Shown here in pieces: positions 1-11,990 of a stretch of 64,000 nucleotides of DNA. The stretch's first letter is position 1. Every line of letters begins with the position of its first letter. The notes under the pieces are model-generated. The model did no database searches and had not been told where the DNA came from. It worked only from the letters and a program-made list of their open reading frames with translations. A program made the translations under genes and the position numbers. This stretch comes from Ipomoea triloba. Its lineage: Eukaryota; Streptophyta; Magnoliopsida; Solanales; Convolvulaceae. The stretch lies in contig NC_044917.1 in the NCBI RefSeq assembly GCF_003576645.1, forward strand, positions 2,479,923-2,543,922. Reading direction: 5' to 3'.

Positions 1-130
1 GCTCAACAGCCGGCGTTATGCTCTTGGGAATCCAAAGCTTCTGATCATCATACCCAAACAGAAACTTGCTCTCCAGGATGGAAAATATCTCGTAGCTCAA
101 CTTATCCGTTTCCACACTCGGCTCCTGCAT
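1..130 (-). CDS. patatin-like phospholipase (pPLA-III/PLP type), N-terminal fragment
   Basis: The first 43 codons of a minus-strand gene that runs off the left edge. The ATG is the complement of 128-130. The peptide starts MQEPSVETDKLSYEIF and continues with a SILESKFLFGYDDQKLW stretch. I recognise this as the conserved N-terminus of group III patatin-like proteins, which are lipid acyl hydrolases. The catalytic parts (GxSxG serine and the Asp of the dyad) lie outside the window, so activity cannot be judged. The A/G-rich stretch at about 131-245 is probably the 5' UTR. The family call rests on remembered similarity of this short leader. The existence of a coding exon is more certain than its name. 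Confidence 0.65.
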   Translation of the reverse strand, partial: MQEPSVETDKLSYEIFSILESKFLFGYDDQKLWIPKSITPAVE

Positions 131-2595
131 ATCCCCAGTTTGATGATGATTCCGATTCAAATCCTCAATATTCCTCTGAACTTAGAAGAAACTCAGAAAG
201 AAAGGAATAGAGAAAAGAGAGGAGAGTTGCAGAGGATGTGTGATCTGGTAGCTAGCTTTTAAACCCCCCACCACCATCTAAGAAGACGCCATTTGTACTA
301 ATAATTCTCACCCAAATTTCCCTTTCTTACTTTATTATGCAATCTGACTAATCTCCCTTGCCTTTCTTTCTCTACTCCATCGTCATCCTAATCCTAATTG
401 CGTACTCCTCTGATTTGTATACATACACGCCACCCTCCATCTTTTTCACCTATGGCCATTATTTGTCACTAATTGTTCTCTAACCCCTTATTCTTTTTGG
501 AATTAGGAGGAAAATTCAAAACTACTTTTTAATTATGTCATCTGAATAAATTTGGTCTTGTGATCTTAACACCACAAGGAAATAAATCAATCTAAATTAT
601 TCATAATTAACACACTCAAACCAAGAAGACAAGGATTTGAACTCGTACTAACTTTGTAGTTACACGTTTGTATCTTTAGTTAACTGGGCTAGGATTACCC
701 CTATTACTCTTCCATCACAAGAATAGAGGTTGATAATATAGTACACCATACATAGGAGCATTGGTATCAATTGGTACCACTGAAATTTCTCATAAAATGG
801 CATGCTGAACAAAATTTTTGAATAAATAGTACTCCATAGATTTTAACTGTCCTCGCTGGGACTCAATTCATTTGGAGAGTCACTTCGTGCTAAACTACAA
901 GGTATTTGACATAATTATAGAATCATTTGAGTAATACTATACATATTCTTTTTTTTTTTACTCTATTATTTTTATTCTCAACTATCATGCCATATTTTGG
1001 TTCATCAAAAAAAGTGATTCACAATTTTGCTTCCTACATTAAAATTCATACAAATAGGAGAGTTTTACTCTTTTAAAGTACACTTATCATTTTACATATG
1101 AATATATAGACATGATTATGAAATGCATTAAAAAAAACTACCCACTTGTTAATAACTTAATACCCTCCCAAGGGCTGTATTCATAATTTTCCGAAGTTTG
1201 GGGTCCAAATTCTGTTTTAGAGAAATCCATTGGGCGTTTATGTAATTACTTAGCCCAAAATATTTCACCGGGAATATCACCCCTAGTTCACGGAGGGTAA
1301 CGGCCGTCCGACAAAATTACTGCAGAAATCGAACGGTGCTGGCGGATAGCGGTTACGGTGTTACGGAGTACGGACTAATGTTTTTTGTCGCCTAGATAAC
1401 GGTGTAATTGAGAGTATTGAACGCTTGTCTTCTTACGTCAGAGCGCGTGGGTCCCACGGTCGACACCGTATTCATCGCGATTTTGCCATTTTGCCTTTCC
1501 ATTAAAAAAAAAAAATCTTGGCATATAAAATTTCTCGAGGCATTATTTTTTGAAGGAAATATATTTTTGTAGAGGTGTGGGGCCCAGTGGCTGTCTCCTT
1601 GGACTAAGGCCGGCCCCAACGTGGGGCAGAGTAACAAAAACCGGTCGTTATGTGTGGACCGTGGACTCGGTTCGTTCGGCCTCTCCCCCTCTTATCTACT
1701 GTCCACTGCCGTCCTGAATAGGTTTAAAACAACGGCTAATTCCCCGTACGTTGTTACTAATAATAAATTAGAGTCATGTTACCATGTTTGGTTGTATTAT
1801 GGGGTCATGATTTGTTAAAGGGATTGATGGAGGTGTGGTGTGTAAACGTCACTTAGGACCTCCCCAATAGAAGGTTTTTACACAATTTTTAAAGAATAGA
1901 AGGTGATGTGGATGAGTGATAAGGTAGAGAGAGAAAAAAAATACCTCCCCACAAATCTTGAATTTTTGCAGATCAAGTGGGGCCCATCAATAATAATGAG
2001 AGTTGCGCCTTACCGTGTGAGGCGCAACTCCTGTCTTGGTGCGATTTTTTTTTTTTTCCTTCACTCTCATTTTCTCTTTCTTAGTCACATCTTTCTTGGT
2101 TATTTTTTTCCTTCACTTCCATTTTCTCTTTCTTAGTCATATCTTTCTTGATTTTTTTTTCCTTCACTCCCATTTTCTCTTTCTTAGTCACATCTTTCTT
2201 AGTCACACCTGTAAAATCTCTTCAAAATCCTCACACTATTGAGTATGGTATTAAGTGAACGTTATGAAGGGCTATTATTAGGGTGAAAAACACGATAATG
2301 AGAAGTGTATTCGGAATATGTTTTAGAGAGGATGGTGTGGTGTATCGAGGTCACTTCACCATAATTTTTTTTATATGTTATAATTTTGTATTAGACCTAT
2401 TATAGATTATTGTGCTTGTTAAGAAAAACATATATTAGAGCAACATAGAAACTTTATGAAACTCATGGCTGTAAGGTGTTTGTGGTATCATTACATGACC
2501 ACCAAAAAATATCTTGAGTGGTCCATATTGCACAAACAACCTCAAAGATTCTGCAACTACTCCAAGATATTTGGGATACTCGAACAGTGTCTAAC
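131..2595. other. intergenic region, no supported gene
   Basis: Upstream space shared by the leftward patatin-like gene and the rightward permease. It is AT-rich, with a locally GC-richer patch at about 1260-1480 and 1590-1700. Short open frames on both strands (for example 1392-1637 minus, 1903-2136 plus) have no recognisable protein features and overlap homopolymers. The only clear structure is the pyrimidine-rich tandem repeat near 2044-2206, listed separately. Confidence 0.6.
2044..2206. repeat. pyrimidine-rich tandem repeat, about 3 copies of ~55 bp
   Basis: Three consecutive copies of a unit made of a T-run, then CCTTCACTCYCATTTTCTC, then TTTCTTAGTCACATCTTTCTT. The copies differ by a few bases and by the length of the T-run. 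The third copy ends with a partial extra TCTTAGTCACA. It gives spurious Phe/Leu/Ser-rich reading frames on the plus strand. Confidence 0.85.
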
Positions 2596-4900
2596 ATGGA
2601 TCTTCATCGCATAATTTCTTCTTCCTCTCTGCGCACAAGGGCAATCATCATAGCTTCTAGTGAGATTTCATCATGGGAAAAAAACAACATTTTTTTATTC
2701 AAACCCAAGGGGTTTGGTGTGGGCAAGTGCCTGATTCTTCCCTCTTCCGGCAGCTCATTCCGACAAGGGTGGCAATCAAGTGGCTGGGGAACTGCAGCAA
2801 GAAAGGAGACGAGGTGCATCGAGAAGCTAAGCCAAGAGCCTAATCAAATCTCCAAGAAACAGGGAACAGTTGCTGGTGCAGTTGCTTTGATTGTTGGCAC
2901 CAGTATTGGTTCTGGCATTCTTGCTCTCCCCAAGAAAACTTCCCCTGCGGTAATCAAAGCATGATTTAGTCATTTAGACATGGTTAAATATACCCAATCT
3001 CTTCCCTCACCCCCATACCCCATCCCGACTAGATAAGTCATAGTAACTTAACAGTCCATTAGGTGGGAAGATTAATGTATGGTGCTGGTGTAACGCTCAC
3101 GCTACAACTGCCAAGACTCGATCATGTGTTATTGCTTATAATCTACCACCCAAGAACCAACTGAGCTGCCTGTGATAGCTACCCAATTTCATTATTGAAT
3201 GGGGAATTATGACTTTTGTTAAACAAATTAAAAGTTGAGTCTTTTGTGTTGCAGGGGTTAGTTCCTAGTTCAGTAGCTATGACAATGTGCTGGGCATTTT
3301 TGTTAATAGAAGCACTTGTACTGGTTGAAGTCAATGTGGGGTTGTTGAAAAGGAAGAAATCAAGAAGGGAAGGAGATGAGTTGGAGATCATCTCCATCAG
3401 AACTATGGCTCAAGAGACATTAGGAGAATGGGGTGAAGTGCTGGCTACCTTAACTTATGTGTTCTTGGGGTATACTTCTATGGTTGCTTACGCTGCCAAG
3501 TCGGGGGAGATCCTTTGCAGTTTGATCAATCTTCCAGAATCTGTTTGTGGCATTGTCTTCACTGCCACCTTCGCAGCTCTGATTTCTGTGGGTGGGACTA
3601 AAGCAACTGATCAAGTCAACCAATGGCTCACTGCATCCATGATAGGTAGCTTATTAGTACATTAGATTGCAACAATCTGATTGCTTCCAAGAATAAAATG
3701 CGAATGTTGAATGCTAATGAATGAAGCCATTGATGAACACAAACAGGCCTGCTCGTTGCAATTGAGATTCTAGCAGCTGTGTTTGGAGGGTGGTCGGGAG
3801 TGGAGGGAAGCGGGGGCAACTGGGAAAGACTTCCAGCCGCAATCCCAGTGCTGATATTTTCTTTGGTCTACCATGATCTGGCCCCTGGTTAGTGAATACC
3901 TTGTTTATATTTTTACATATTGCACTTGTATCTGCATCCACGTGACAAGGCAAGCCCTATTCGGGGGCAACTCTCCCGAGAGTGTTAGTACCCCATTTAC
4001 AAGTTCTAAGACTTTGCTCTGCAGTTCTGTGTGCATATTTGGGCGGCGACCTGAGACGAATAAGAGCATCAGTTTTGATTGGTAGCTTTATTGCATTCGT
4101 GCCATTGCTTGTTTGGAATGCAATTGCACTTGGCCTCTCAGCTCAGGTTGATCAATCTGTTGACCCTCTTGAACTGCTTCTCAGGTCACATCCTCAGCTC
4201 TTGAGTACATTACACTATGCTTCCTTTCACCTAAACATAGCATCACACAGCATATTTTGATAATGCAGCATAAAATGGGGTGGGGTTTCATATATGGTAG
4301 AGGCCTTCTCACTTCTAGCTATAGGAACATCAATCATCGGTACTCTCCTGAGTTTCTCCGAGTTTTTCAAAGAGCAACTCAGTAACTTATTGTTGCATTC
4401 CGGACCATTTGCAAATGAGGTAAGTTCGCTATCTCAGAATAAGCATAGAAAATGGTAAACACCTTACTGTTTTTTTTCCCCAGCAGAAGCCAAATTTAAA
4501 TTCTGGGCAAAGGAAATTGTGGGGAAGAAATACCATAAGCTTCACCGCGACAGCAATGGTGATTGCCCCCTCTCTTCTCCTGTCAACAACAGTTCCAGAT
4601 GCGTTTTATGCTGCTACAGATATAGCAGTAAGTTAAATCTTTTCCATAATGCAAGTGAAGCTTATAGCTAGCTATGAGACAAATAATGACAGGAGGATGA
4701 AACAGGGAGGTTACTGCATGACAATGCTGTATGGAGTTCTTCCCCCAGCAATGGCTTGGGCTATGCACAACAGAGGAGATAAGGACATTGATAAAGGAGC
4801 AATATCAAGAGCAAAGCCTGCACTTCTCTGTGTATGCTTGATTGCTTCTTGTATAGTATTAGAGCAAATTATTGCAGATCTCTCACTGCTGCACTTGTAA
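2596..4900 (+). CDS. tryptophan/tyrosine permease family transporter, probably plastid-targeted
   Basis: A membrane carrier of the aromatic amino acid permease type (Trp_Tyr_perm). Seven coding exons: 2596-2949, 3255-3645, 3747-3887, 4025-4204, 4301-4419, 4487-4627 and 4706-4900. The lengths sum in frame to about 506 residues. The family start signature GTSIGSGILALP lies near residues 103-114, followed by about ten hydrophobic segments (VPSSVAMTMCWAFLLIEALVL, VAIEILAAVFGGW, VLIGSFIAFVPLLVWNAIAL and others). The C-terminal YGVLPPAMAW motif is also typical. The first 80 residues are Ser-rich and precede the first membrane segment, like a transit peptide, so import into plastids is inferred. The in-frame frame extends upstream of 2596, but the first ATG is at 2596. 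The exon 4/5 junction is the least certain (a donor at 4185 is the alternative). Expected role: H+-coupled transport of Tyr or Trp across the plastid envelope. Confidence 0.8.
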
Positions 4901-5396
4901 GAAACAATTTTTCTACGATATAATGAAATATGGTTGCAAATGTATCATGAATCTCCTGAAACTAACTATGAAGATTAGAGAAACAGTATAATTTACCAGA
5001 ACCTTGCATACAGCCATATCTATTTGAGGTTACTCTAGTGCTAGAGCATGTATGATTACTTGGAAAGGAAACTAAACAGAGTGACAAATAGATATATATA
5101 TAAATAAGTAATAACACTCCCATTCTCATCGGGGTTTACAACAGTCAATGTTACTCGAGGGTAATCCAATATGGAAGATAATACAGTTCATATTGCACCT
5201 AAATACAGACCCCTGGTACAAAAGCACAGTATTTAACTGCTTTATTCAATCAGGACCATGAGAAACCAATAGAGATGATAAAAATACAAAATAAGTTGAG
5301 AGCAGGACCTCATTAGCCAAACCCCAGACTCCAAACAGAAGAAAGGAAATGGCTAAGAGAATGCTCAGCTTCACACTCTAAGATCCAAAACAGATC
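4901..5396. other. 3' flanks of two convergent genes
   Basis: Tail-to-tail space between the permease (+) and V-ATPase subunit G (-). It should hold both 3' UTRs. A TATA microsatellite-like stretch is at about 5090-5105. No further gene seen. Confidence 0.6.
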
Positions 5397-6559
5397 TTAG
5401 TTCTTCACTGTGGTAACATGCCTTAGAAGCATGTGGGCAACATCATGAGAAATTCTTGCAGCTTCTGTCTTCAAATGATTAATCTTGGCTTCTGTCTCTG
5501 CTTCTAGTCGCTTGACATTAGCACCTGAGTCACCACTACTCTGTTCAACAAAGGCCACTTGTTATAGAACTTTGGCTATATTCCATGTTTTACACATGAT
5601 GTACAAGTCAAGAGAAGAGTAAAATATCTTTGTTTTTTATGGGAAATAGACTGCACACAACACAGGTGCTCTTGATGATTCACAAAATGAAATTGAGCCA
5701 TGATTGGCATATTTCAGATTTGGACTCAGTTAATTTTATCCAAGAAATTCAACTGTGTGGTTCTATTATATATGGATTTTATTATTAATTTTCTATATAC
5801 CTGTGCAAGCTTTTTCTGATACTCAGCTTCCATATGGGCACGGAAAGCAGCTATCTCCTTCTCAGCTTCTTCTTTAGCCTGTTTCAATCTAGCCTGTTTT
5901 GCTGCAAATGGAAACAAGAAGGTTTACTCATTTCACCCCAATCTTGAATCACAGAATGCAACATTGTAAAAAGAAAGTAGAAAAGACCATAGCAACAAGT
6001 CATGTTGTTACTATATGTTCAGAACAATATAGGTATACATGTCATGTAAATATGTAATTATACAGCAAAGCATGTTCGACAGCATAACTTCTATAAACTG
6101 TAAATTCATGCATTACAACAATAATCAAGTACTTCAAGCACCAAATATGCACAACAGAAGCACCCTCAAAATTTTTTTAGAGAATTTGGATGCATCTTTC
6201 ACCAAATCCTCCAAGTTAGGAGAGCCTTGGCCCTTGGTCCAGCCTTTTAATTGTACTAAAGTAATTGCAAACATTTAATTTTCATGGAAATATCAATCTT
6301 GTAAAGTTAGACTAGAAAAGATCACCTATTTCAAGTCATAAAACAAGAAAAAACAAAAAGCTATCTTACTGAAGTTAGACTAGAAAAGATCACCTATTTC
6401 AAGTCATGGAAATAAGTCCAATTGAAAAATTCATTAGCAAACTAAAGTTCTAAAAGGACAAAAGAACTTACCACTCTTTGCAGCATTGACAATGTGCTGT
6501 GCTTCTTGCTCAGCAGCTAAGAGAAGTTGAATTCCACCTTGGCCCCTGTTAGAATCCAT
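5397..6559 (-). CDS. VHA-G: V-type proton ATPase subunit G
   Basis: Subunit G forms part of the peripheral stalk (EG heterodimer) that couples the cytosolic V1 sector to Vo on vacuole and TGN membranes. Three coding exons on the minus strand: 6559-6472, 5901-5801 and 5540-5397, together 110 codons plus stop, the usual plant length. The protein starts [20 protein letters not shown] and continues with [20 protein letters not shown]. It ends [20 protein letters not shown] followed by LRHVTTVKN. The charged heptad-like N-terminal helix, including the conserved [14 protein letters not shown] segment, is diagnostic. A non-coding first exon probably lies at about 7396-7480, separated by an intron of roughly 0.8 kb, because an acceptor (…GCTACAGTAG on the gene strand) precedes the ATG. 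Both introns have GT/AG borders. The first holds a 36-bp direct repeat. Confidence 0.95.
6304..6407. repeat. 36-bp direct repeat in VHA-G intron
   Basis: Two identical 36-base copies at 6304-6339 and 6372-6407, starting AAGTTAGACTAGAAAAGATC, are separated by 32 bases. They lie wholly in the first coding-region intron of the subunit G gene. A recent local duplication or replication slippage is the simple explanation. Confidence 0.9.
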
Positions 6560-7480
6560 ACTGGAAAAGAAACACTACTGTAGCTGCAACAGAGTTCAGA
6601 CACGAGTATGAGAAGAGCAGTTAGCACTAAACTGATAATTGAGAACACGATCAATTATTCACATTACTTAATAATGGTTTGAAGATTTTTATCAAAGGAC
6701 CAGCACTAAACTTTTAAGGAATATGAATCAACAAAAAATAATAAATCTTTATGAATTATGCCAAAGTTAATAACATAGTGAGCTTATTGACAGAAGAATT
6801 AGGTTTACCATTCTCTTTATCCCATACTGTATACTCCCAAACGCAAATAGACAAAACATCTGATGCAAAATAGTCAAATGAGCAATCAGTTTGCACAACT
6901 TATAGTTTTATTAGTCAAAGATCCATTATTTTGAGCTTGTATGTGGCCGCTTAGATTTAGACCTCATCTTACATCTCAATAAATCTACATCACAGAATCC
7001 CACCAACTCTAAACTTCAACCTGGATCGTAATAATGTTCAACCCTAATTCCATTTAAAAATCAATTTCCATTATACCTCTTTTGCGAAAAGATCTCAAGT
7101 TTTGCAAGCCAACAAATCTACTTTTTTTTTTTTATTGGGAACTAGTTAGGTAGCCTAATCTGAAACGCTTTTCAGGAGTAATTGAGTTGATCAACAACGA
7201 AAAATGGAAGAAAAAGCTGTGGCAGAAACAGATCAAGACATATTCAACGACAATCCATCCCAGATCCATTGTATTACAGTCCAAATAAGGCCAGAGGGAG
7301 GGTAAAAGAGATGCGGAGTGAGGAAGTCATAGCAGAAGATAATAGGGATACAACGGAGAAAACAGGATTATGGAGAGAAGAAGATGGACGATACCTGAGG
7401 AATAGGAGTTTGCTCGTGAATGGATTCACCGAAAACTGAGGCCAATTTTCAACTACAAACGAAATTGTTTCGACTTTTTG

Positions 7481-8028
7481 AGACTTATATAATAATCACG
7501 GGTGAACCTGCCCCGGCCCCTTTCTAGAGCCGGGACATCAACTCGTTTTTTTTTTTAATTTATTTATTTAAATAAAAATTAAACATATACTCGGATTTTA
7601 TTTGTTATTTTTTGGATTTAGTATACTACTAAATGTCTAAATCTAACACGTTGGATGGGCTGAAAGCCCTATCAAGATTCAATTAGACTTCAGATGAAAT
7701 ACTCTGTGCAACGAGTTCGACAAAAAAAGTGCTAATAAAAATTAAATTCATAACTTTTTAGATCCTGATCCTAACATAACTTTCAGATTATGTATTTATA
7801 GTTAACACATTCTGTATTTATAGTTGAAAATTTGTACTTATAACTATCATATTATGTGTAAGAAATTATCAAGTTATTTGTTTACATGTACAGAAACTGT
7901 TAACATGTATATAATTTTTATGCAATATGAACCCTAGTCCATGGTATAACAATTGCTTTTCATATAGATTTTTGTATACAGACAGTTCTAGAGAATATAT
8001 ATATAGATGTACAATCTAGGCGTTAACT
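7481..8028. other. intergenic region, nothing recognised
   Basis: AT-rich space between the probable VHA-G transcription start and the 3' end of the WPP-domain-associated protein copy. It is presumably the VHA-G promoter. The TATATAA-like string at 7486-7492 (gene-strand TTATATAA) sits just upstream of the putative 5' UTR exon and could be its TATA box. No gene or clear repeat seen. Confidence 0.45.
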
Positions 8029-10404
8029 CTAATTTTTAGGTGTGCAAGCCACAGCATCAGCCAACTCTTTCTTGATTAATCTTACAATATCAGAGACCTG
8101 CGCAGGTAGCAAATACCATGTTCAGTTTCACTAATTTCTCTCTTATTGTGAATCAAAAATGAAATATTTTCATTAATGAATATCTTAGTTTTGGCAAACC
8201 TCGAAATGGCATGACAAAGCTGATGAGTTCTTGCTCAATACCAGGTATATTTTCTCAAGAATTTGCACAAGTGCATCCACCTGATCCCCTAGTAAATCAA
8301 CCTGTACAAACAAAAATAGTTCCAAAAAAAACACAATTTAATGTTAACTCATTGCCAAATCTATGCTTAACAACCTAAGTAGGACATTAATCTTGTTTTC
8401 AAGCAACCTCAGTTTCAGCTAAATGCAGGCTCTGACACCTTGTTATGAATGCCTTCTTGTACAGTTGTTTCTTTTTCCTCAATGAGGAAACAGGATGAAC
8501 TAACTCATGTAATTGCTGCTTCAGTTCCTCTATCCTGGGAAGACAGGCTTCTATTATAAAATTTTCACTTGTTGCATGTAGTCAACCCTGTTTGTATAAA
8601 GTTTTGAGTGAGAAGTTGAATACCTAAGGCATTTTTTCTCTAAGCTAGCAAGTATCATGTCCTCAAAATCACTCAGGACTTGCTGAAATCTTCTAAGAGA
8701 TGAGAAGGCGTTATCAGACTGATTGGGCTTCTCTGATCTATTGTCACCATCTAGTTGGCAGGAAGGCTGCATGTTTTCATCACCTTCAATCACAACAGTC
8801 GCATTATTATTATCTTCACCATTGTCATCAGGGTATAGGCCTAAACCTCGCTCCAAATCCATCAACAGGTCCTTGCTCGTGATCAGCTGTTTGAGTGCTT
8901 TGGCTAACTTTATATTCACTGAACTCAAAATGCTTTCATCAGCATCCAATAGCCATTGGATAGCCTCTCACTCATCCCGCTCTTCAGTTCTGAAGATTTC
9001 CAGGTAATGGTTAACAGTTTCATATGCATCCTTTTCCTGTTTCATCAAATTGATCATTTCAGTCATAAAAACCTTATGGATATCCTCCCTTAGTATGTAT
9101 TCCAAGATTTTAGTTTCATCTCCAGACCTGTCCCGTTGGTTTCCTGCTGCTCGGTCTTCATTTTTGTCAGTGAAATCCATTGAGGACAATCTGTTAGCAG
9201 GGTTCCTAATCTGGCTGCCATAGCTACTTACCTTTGCATTGAAATCTTTCACCAGACCTTGACAGAGGAGCAGGTAAACCTGTTCCATCATTGAATTTTG
9301 CAGACAAGAATCTTCTGCCTCCCCCTTTAATCTTCTTATCTCATCTTTTAATTCTTCAACGTAATGGCTCCTCATATGTTCTTCACCTCCCAAGACAGAA
9401 TTTGGTTTCTTTTGAAAAGATTCCAAGACTTGAACATCATTCTCATCAACCAATCCATGACTCCAACTAATTAGACAGTCTAATCTTGAGGTACATTCTT
9501 GCATCCTTCTTTCCAAACTGTCAGATTCTCTATTCCTTTTGAGCAATGAAGATCCCTTTCCCAGAGGTTTCGCCCCTGTTGACCAACTCAAATCTTTGCG
9601 TTGCTTCCTTATTATGGCCTCATGAATCTTAATCATCTCAGCAACATAATGACTTCCAATAGTTTTTTTATCCTCACCAGGCTCATAACAAGTAAATTCT
9701 TGCAAAGGATCACTAACAGATCTACATATATTTGTGAGTGGACCTAAGCCATCATTCTTGTCCAACGTTCTCAGTTTGAAACTATCTCTACTGGAAAAGG
9801 TATCCAGTTCCTCACGCAACATTGTCATTTGCGTAATGAGTTCAGTCCATTTATCATCTGAGAAGCCAAATTGAATATTGCTTTTTCTCTCCCTAAGGGT
9901 TGCATTGAATATTTGTTGGATATCATCTACGAAGCCCTTAATCAGAACTGATAGCACTTTTGTCTCAATGGTGTGCCTCCATTGCTTCTCCAGGATAGGC
10001 ACCTCAGTACTATGCACTGTACCAAATGTGAAATCCAACAATCTCTTTAAAATGTCTGAATCAGAAGTCATCTGCTGAATGGTTTTGTTTCCTTCAGGCA
10101 TTAAAGCATCAGTCATTGGCTTGAATCCAAAAAAATTGTAACCTTTACAATAGAACTCATCTTCACTAGATTTCGTGGCTTGGGATTTCTCAAGATCAGC
10201 ATCCTCTAATTTCTGCTTCATGCTGTAAACTTCCAGGTCCAGTGAATATTTCAATTCAGTGATTTCACCTTCTTGCATTGCCTGGTTGCTGAGAGGACAA
10301 TCCACATCACCCTGTCTTCTTTCAAGCTTCACCTTCTCATGAAGTAAAGCTAATTCCTTTTCTTTCATTTCCAGGATCTTTCTAAGCTTTATCTCATTCT
10401 CAAT
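8029..10404 (-). pseudogene. WPP domain-associated protein copy, 5'-truncated and with an in-frame stop
   Basis: Encodes a long coiled-coil protein resembling plant WPP-domain-associated protein (WAP), a partner of nuclear-envelope WPP/MFP1-attachment proteins. Exons on the minus strand: about 10404-8624, then 8534-8408, 8301-8200 and 8097-8029. They read in a single frame from EIKLRKILEMKEKELALLHE to the end VSDIVRLIKKELADAVACTP plus KN. The C-terminal LLGDQVDALVQILEKIYLVL helix is the part I recognise best. Two defects are visible. A TGA at 8968-8970 interrupts the frame, while clear coding continues in the same frame on both sides (…FRTEERDE, stop, EAIQWLLDADESIL…). The roughly 150-200 N-terminal residues expected for the family are also missing: AT-rich noncoding DNA and then the 3' end of the next gene lie upstream. 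A 39-nt intron could remove the stop in frame but is too short for plants. A young pseudogene is likely; a sequence error at one base is the alternative for the stop only. Confidence 0.7.
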
Positions 10405-10787
10405 CTATCCATCAATTCCTTCTCTTAAAATGAGTGTTTATAGATATTCATAAATGCAGCATTATCTAACATTCTGCCTAGATTTAACAGAAATTGCAGT
10501 CAGAAATAGGATGTTATACAGATGGCATGAATTTCTGACATTCTGTTAAAAACAGTTAACTCCTAAGATTATGTTGTGATGCATCAAATAGATTGAGATT
10601 TAGAAATAGCATGTAGTCCAAGTATTAAAAACTAGATTATATTTTAATAAAAGTCTCAAATGAGGTCATATAACAACTCAACGTCCAATTAGGAATGCTC
10701 AGTATATATAGGTTTCAAGGGGTAATAAGAAATTCGCATTTAAATCCCACGGTTCCATTTTCCGGCCACGTACCGATTATTGCCCAT
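10405..10787. other. AT-rich spacer
   Basis: Separates the truncated WAP copy from the stop codon of the hydrolase gene. I looked here for the missing WAP N-terminal exons and saw no coding-like stretch on the minus strand. It should contain the 3' UTR of the hydrolase gene. Confidence 0.6.
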
Positions 10788-11990
10788 CTACTCCGGCACC
10801 GCTCCGCCGTCTTCTGCAGACTTTTGGCTGGTTGAGCGTTCAGCTCTAGTTGTCAGCCACTCCATGACGTCACCGAATACGCGATCGACATCCTCCTCCG
10901 GCTCACCCACCATTTGGTGCCACATGCCCGGATAAATGTTCAGAGTCTTATCCTTGCTCGCCGCGCGTCTGTACAGCTCCTCCGCGCAGGCCGGATCGCA
11001 GACGACGTCGTCACCGCCGTGGATAATCAGAAACGGCACTTTCACTTCCTCAAACTTGCCTTGCAATTCTCTGCACACTCTCAACAATTCACGCGCAGTC
11101 GCAGCTCGTGGCTTCGCTACAGGCCTCCTCGGGCTTGCTATCGCTAGCTTCCTCTTCCATTCCTCCTTCATTCACCACAATTTCATTTCAAATTTACAGA
11201 GTGAGTTGGTGACTTAGCCTTTAGGATTATTTTTATTGAAGGCAAGAAGAAGAATTCGGAAACAACGCAGAAGTATTTTTTAAAAAAAATGAGGGAAGTC
11301 ACTGAATTAGTCACGGTTTTATCGTCCAGAGTGAAATTGAGAATATCTGACCTTGAAAGAGACGCCGAGCAAAGAACCGCGCGTGGGAACCACTTGCCAG
11401 GTGGGGACAAGGAAGGCGGCAATGTCAAGCAAATGCTCTAACGGCCATGGCGGCTTGACCTTATCGCTGATCCCACACATTGCTCCGTTCAGAACGACGC
11501 CATCGAAAGACCGTTTTGGGGCGGAGTCGCCGCTACGAAGAGTGATTAGGAGAGCAATTGCACCGCCGAGAGACTCGGCATAGAGGAAAGTCGGCAGGTA
11601 TGACGGCACGTGGCTGTCGAGGAAGGAGTCGAAGAAAGAGATACAGTCGTCGACGACAGGATTGATGTCCGGTATGTGAGCCACGAGGCCGTCGGAGAAG
11701 CCGTGGCCCTGGTGATCGATGGCGCAAACGGCGAATCCATGCTTGGCTATGTGAACAGCGGTGAGCTGCACGAACCAGCTGGACTCGCCGGTGAAGCCGT
11801 GGACGGCGCAGACTGCACCTATGAGCTTGGTGGGAGGGAGCGGGGTCCACCACTGAGTGAAGAGCTTGAGGCCGCGGGAATTGGTGATGAACTCGGAACC
11901 GTGAGACACAGAATGGCGGGAATAGAACTCGTCGGCACTCAGGGACCCAAACGGGCTCTCCTCGTTCGCCTCTGCCACCGGATGCTTCAT
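10788..11990 (-). CDS. monoacylglycerol lipase / caffeoylshikimate-esterase-like alpha/beta hydrolase
   Basis: A serine hydrolase of the plant MAGL family, expected to cleave monoacylglycerols or related acyl esters. Two exons: 11990-11352 and 11165-10788 (213 + 125 codons, 338 residues), the normal length. Visible motifs are the oxyanion-hole segment AVHGFTGESSWF, the DHQGHGFSDG loop, and the nucleophile elbow LYAESLGGAIAL, an A-E-S-L-G variant of GxSxG. The acid loop is FLIIHGGDDVVCDP and the catalytic His lies in YPGMWHQMVGEP. The splice junction joins GVSFK to EEWKRKLAIASPRRP, matching the family. Codon use is clearly GC-richer than in neighbouring genes (exon 1 especially), common for this family. 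An alternative internal Met is unlikely because the first ATG follows a clean 5' flank. Substrate specificity is not deducible from sequence alone. Confidence 0.9.

Noticed and set aside
2518..2595. Upstream extension of the permease frame (starting with a GTG at 2518)
   Set aside because: GTG is not a credible plant nuclear start here; the first in-frame ATG is at 2596 and gives a transit-peptide-like N-terminus.
8964..9003. 39-nt intron that would remove the WAP in-frame stop
   Set aside because: Frame-preserving and bordered by GT/AG, but far below the minimum length spliced in plants (about 60-70 nt).
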